A stretch of 6,272 nt of DNA, taken from assembly GCA_964417785.1 (NCBI GenBank), contig CAYQJO010000251.1:1-6272 (forward strand), read 5' to 3'. This document shows, in pieces, positions 3,880-6,272 of this stretch; positions within the stretch are counted from its first letter, which is position 1, and every line of letters begins with the position of its first letter. The position numbers were made by a program, and so were the translations under genes. The notes under the pieces were generated by a model, which saw only the letters and a program-made list of their open reading frames with translations, ran no database searches and was not told where the DNA came from. Source of the stretch: DAOTUL01 sp034437435. Its GTDB lineage: Bacteria > Chloroflexota > Anaerolineae > Aggregatilineales > Phototrophicaceae.

Positions 3880-6186
3880 CACGAAGGTATCACACACGTT
3901 GCCGATTCCATCACCATCGGAGTCGGCTTGATCGGCGTTGGCGTCATCGGGGCAGTTATCCTCGCTGTTGATGATCCCGTCGCCGTCGTGATCGTCACAG
4001 GGATCACCGATTCCGTCGTCGTCGGAGTCGATCTGGTCGGGGTTGCTGATCGTCGGGCAATTGTCCTGTGAATTAACCCAATCATCGTTGTCGCCGTCGG
4101 GAGCCGTACCCTGCACATTCAACGTGACTGACGCTGTGTTGTCACTCGGATCGCGCTCCGGCTCGGCGCTGGTGACGGTCGCTGTGTTGGTGATGGTCCA
4201 GCCTTCGGTGCCGGGGTCTACGGTGGCGGTGATTCTCATCTGGTACTGCTCTTGCGCTTCTGCCGGGATGTGGTCAATAGACCATATCCCGATTTGCTCA
4301 TCGTAGGTTTGCTGTGTCTCACTTCCATATTCGGCGGACACAAACGTCAATCCCTGGGGCAATGCGATGGGAATCTCGACATCGTCTGACCCGGTTTCAT
4401 AGAAATCGTTGGCAACAGCCAGATCAAGCGCAATGACATCGCCCGGTTCGGGGTTGGGATTATCCACCGACTGCCACAGTTCCATGTTATCGTCAGGCTG
4501 ATAAAGCCAGACATTTTTCGTTGCCTGAGAGATGCGATCCTCACAGTGACGTGACGTGAAGGTCTGGTCCGCAGCGACCGTATACCCACCAAGCACGGCC
4601 TTCGGCTGCCATATATTGGCTTTCATGGCGTAGGCAAAATCCAGAGTCGCCGACTCACCACTTGCCAGCGCCGGAATCGTCCAGATGTGGCTTGTTGTGT
4701 CGTAAGTCCCCGTACTCGGTGATACCTGCGAAACATCCAATGCGGCATCCACAACGTGCTGAACGGCTACATTGGTCGCATTTGCGGGGCCGTTGTTGGT
4801 CATCGTCAGAGTTGCGCTGGTGGTCTCGTTACCGTGAATGGGCGTCGTGTCGCCCATCTCTACGACCAGATCGACTGCGCCCAAAACACATAGAGCGTCT
4901 CCGTGCATGTTCTCATCGTAATATTCGCGAGGTGTTCCGATAGGCCGATCCGAACTGATGACCCGACCGGGCAGGAGGTAAGCGCCGCTGAGAATGGGCA
5001 GGACCTCGGCGGTGATCGTCAACGTGGCTTCGCTGCCGGCGGGCATCACCGGGACGGTCCAGGTATCGGTCGCTGCATCATAGTCACCGTCGTCGGTGGT
5101 GTGCGAAATATAACGTAGGCCCGGCGGTACCCAGTTCCCGGTGACCACGTTAGTCAGAGGATAGTTGTCGGAATAGGTGAGCGGATACTCGATGGTGATG
5201 ATGTCACCCACAGACACAGGTGGATGGTTATGGTACACCTGTAGATCATCCACACCGCCGATGACGATCCAATCGTCATTCACAGTGTTGTTGCTGACCG
5301 AAACATCGCTCGGCACAACGGAGATGATCTGCGCGTTGCGTTCAAAGGTTGTACCGAGTGGCATATCCGCCGGGACCGACCATGTTAGTGTGAGCGAAAC
5401 CATTTGACTCAACTGGTTGACGGTCCAGATACCAGTCGCTGGATCGTAGCTGCCCTGTTCTTCATCAACCGAGACCAGGGTGAGTCCATCCGGGATGGGT
5501 ATCTGCACCTGCACTTCGGTGACGGTCACATCACTTAAAGAATTTAGATAGAACGTCTCCCAGAATGTCGCACCAGGCATTGCCAATGAACGGTCCCAGC
5601 CAGAGATTGCGACGTCGGTCGGTCCGGCGGTAATCGTCTCGGTCCAGGTGTCATAGGTTGGATCGGGATCGATGGCACTACTGCTGAGGATGGTTGAGGT
5701 GATCGCGTTCGTCTGATCGTCCTCGATACGCACGAACAAGTCGATCACCGCAACTTCAAATAGATGCTCAATTGTCCAGATACCGGTCGCCGGATCGAAG
5801 CGTTCGACATTGCGGTTCCACATCTCATAACCTACGAGAGTCAGGCCGTCGTCAATGTCGATACGTGCGGTCAAATCCACTTCGGTATCATCAACCCAGA
5901 TGTTGCCAACCTGCACCTGTACTTTGACAATCTCGCCGACCTCAAAATCGGGATACAACGGCATCAGGTTTACGACAGTGAACAGATCGACTTCCGGCAC
6001 ACACGCATCACCAACCCCATCGCCATCCGCATCGGTTTGGTCAGCGTTGGCGACCAGCGGGCAGTTGTCGGCGGCATCTAAAATGCCGTCCTGGTCGGCG
6101 TCTTCGTAGATGGTTTGTGCGGACGTAAAAAGCGCCACGCTGATGAGCATGGCGCAGACAATAGCGAAACGTGTAAGACGGGCCAT
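3523..6186 (-). CDS. Secreted repeat protein: thrombospondin type 3 repeats flanking five DUF11/CARDB-like domains
   Basis: This is an 887-residue protein starting at ATG 6186, with G-run GGGGGG at 6192-6197 as a modest ribosome binding site. Residues 1-23 are a signal peptide. Residues 28-62 are a type 3 repeat with DxDxDG calcium loops and a DNCP motif. Residues about 66-692 hold five beta-sandwich domains, each with a GLTLV-like strand followed by a YDPATGIWT-like motif (near 130, 247, 369, 495 and 628). Residues 698-730 and 732-765 are two more type 3 repeats, and 770-887 form an unassigned domain. There is no LPXTG, lipobox or C-terminal membrane helix, so it is probably released or held non-covalently at the surface. 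DUF11/CARDB domains are known from adhesion and surface-structure proteins; an extended calcium-stabilised stalk is inferred. Neighbouring small modules give no clue to its job. Confidence 0.88.
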   Translation of the reverse strand: MARLTRFAIVCAMLISVALFTSAQTIYEDADQDGILDAADNCPLVANADQTDADGDGVGDACVPEVDLFTVVNLMPLYPDFEVGEIVKVQVQVGNIWVDDTEVDLTARIDIDDGLTLVGYEMWNRNVERFDPATGIWTIEHLFEVAVIDLFVRIEDDQTNAITSTILSSSAIDPDPTYDTWTETITAGPTDVAISGWDRSLAMPGATFWETFYLNSLSDVTVTEVQVQIPIPDGLTLVSVDEEQGSYDPATGIWTVNQLSQMVSLTLTWSVPADMPLGTTFERNAQIISVVPSDVSVSNNTVNDDWIVIGGVDDLQVYHNHPPVSVGDIITIEYPLTYSDNYPLTNVVTGNWVPPGLRYISHTTDDGDYDAATDTWTVPVMPAGSEATLTITAEVLPILSGAYLLPGRVISSDRPIGTPREYYDENMHGDALCVLGAVDLVVEMGDTTPIHGNETTSATLTMTNNGPANATNVAVQHVVDAALDVSQVSPSTGTYDTTSHIWTIPALASGESATLDFAYAMKANIWQPKAVLGGYTVAADQTFTSRHCEDRISQATKNVWLYQPDDNMELWQSVDNPNPEPGDVIALDLAVANDFYETGSDDVEIPIALPQGLTFVSAEYGSETQQTYDEQIGIWSIDHIPAEAQEQYQMRITATVDPGTEGWTITNTATVTSAEPERDPSDNTASVTLNVQGTAPDGDNDDWVNSQDNCPTISNPDQIDSDDDGIGDPCDDHDGDGIINSEDNCPDDANADQADSDGDGIGNVCDTFVDVETRLTEQALHDAINTRLGSGQIEFVMPDVVADRLRLTVRLTDGTVGVVDVTMTADGAGPLVIEYATASAAIRSAVNAELPGLLVGALDALVPVPDGGFALVRCEGDALVVVGRYEG
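3892..4095 (-). repeat. Two thrombospondin type 3 repeats (C-terminal pair)
   Basis: Residues 698-730 (DNDDWVNSQDNCPTISNPDQ then IDSDDDGIGDPC) and 732-765 (DHDGDGIINSEDNCPDDANA then DQADSDGDGIGNVC) each show paired DxDxDG-type calcium loops and a Cys pair. The first loop of the first unit is degenerate (DDDW in place of DGDG). The two units are also recognisably similar at the DNA level. Confidence 0.88.
4111..5991 (-). repeat. Array of five DUF11/CARDB-like domains
   Basis: Units span roughly residues 66-188, 189-308, 311-432, 437-555 and 560-692. The diagnostic motif drifts from YDPATGIWTV (247-256) through YDAATDTWTV (369-378) and YDTTSHIWTI (495-504) to YDEQIGIWSI (628-637). The first copy reads FDPATGIWTI (130-139). 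At the DNA level 5423-5446 and 5774-5797 agree at 22 of 24 bases, suggesting the first two units duplicated relatively recently. Unit boundaries are approximate. Confidence 0.75.
6001..6105 (-). repeat. Thrombospondin type 3 repeat (N-terminal)
   Basis: Residues 28-62 show EDADQDGILDAADNCP followed by DQTDADGDGVGDAC, the canonical calcium-loop pair with Cys46 and Cys62. It directly follows the signal peptide, leaving it at the mature N-terminus. Confidence 0.88.
6118..6186 (-). other. Signal peptide of the secreted repeat protein
   Basis: The sequence begins with basic MARLTR, continues with the hydrophobic stretch FAIVCAMLISVALF, and has a Thr-Ser-Ala cleavage context giving a likely cut after Ala23. 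Cys11 is in the middle of the hydrophobic core and does not form a lipobox, so signal peptidase I export is expected. Confidence 0.85.
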
Positions 6187-6220
6187 ATATTCCCCCCGAT
6201 GAGCAGTCGAATTAACTCCA

Positions 6221-6226
6221 ATTATA
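6221..6226 (-). promoter_or_regulatory. -10 box for the secreted repeat protein gene
   Basis: On the minus strand TATAAT is a perfect -10 hexamer about 35 bases before the ATG at 6186. No good -35 element lies 16-18 bases upstream. A perfect TTGACA exists at 6260-6265, but the 33-base spacing is too long for one sigma-70 promoter. Confidence 0.4.
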
Positions 6227-6272
6227 AGCCCGTTTGCACCGTTTCGAGTGTAAAGATCGTGTCAAGAACCGC

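Noticed and set aside
3430..4071. Plus-strand open frame of 213 codons over the end of the secreted protein gene
   Set aside because: It is opposite the type 3 repeats; its Gly/Val/Ile/Asp repetition is the complement of the DxDxDG-coding repeats and it has no ribosome binding site or domain.
6221..6265. A full sigma-70 promoter combining TTGACA (6260-6265) with TATAAT (6221-6226)
   Set aside because: Both hexamers are perfect, but the 33-base spacing is about twice the workable distance, so only the -10 is called.

Overview
The window reads as a piece of a moderately GC-rich bacterial chromosome, most likely a draft or metagenome-derived scaffold: a 100-base N block is flanked by an exact 55-base duplication, which looks like two assembly contigs joined without merging their overlap. 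The gene content (an HNH nuclease with a small helical partner, several toxin-antitoxin-like pairs, and a secreted thrombospondin-type-3/DUF11 repeat protein) would fit a Chloroflexota (Anaerolineae-like) genome. That placement is an impression from protein style, not a demonstrated assignment.

Layout. Bases 1-1382 (minus) hold the first 460 codons of an NADP-dependent aldehyde dehydrogenase of the alpha-ketoglutaric semialdehyde dehydrogenase type; its C-terminus lies beyond base 1. Only 32 bp upstream of it on the same strand is a tightly overlapping pair: a DUF4258 protein (1636-1920) followed by a YgiT-type zinc-finger protein (1415-1639), a typical toxin-antitoxin-like arrangement. A 128-bp divergent intergenic region (1921-2048) separates these from a plus-strand VapBC-type module: an antitoxin (2049-2461, interrupted by the artificial gap) and a PIN-domain toxin (2454-2864). 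Converging on it from the minus strand is a pair made of an 83-residue helical protein (3237-3488) and an HNH endonuclease gene (2882-3240). The nuclease has lost the middle of its HNH domain, including the DH motif, and changed frame, so it is called a pseudogene. Bases 3523-6186 (minus) encode an 887-residue secreted protein with a signal peptide, calcium-binding type 3 repeats at both ends of five DUF11/CARDB-like beta domains, and an unassigned C-terminal domain.

Working together. The stretch from 1415 to 3488 is a small cluster of two-gene modules (DUF4258/YgiT, VapB/VapC, small protein/HNH) between a metabolic enzyme and a surface protein gene. Within each module the two genes overlap by 4 to 8 bases, implying translational coupling. 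The metabolic gene and the surface protein show no evident functional link to these modules. Two start regions, on opposite strands, share the extended -10 sequence TGCTACAAT. No RNA genes, CRISPR arrays, insertion sequences or convincing terminators were seen.
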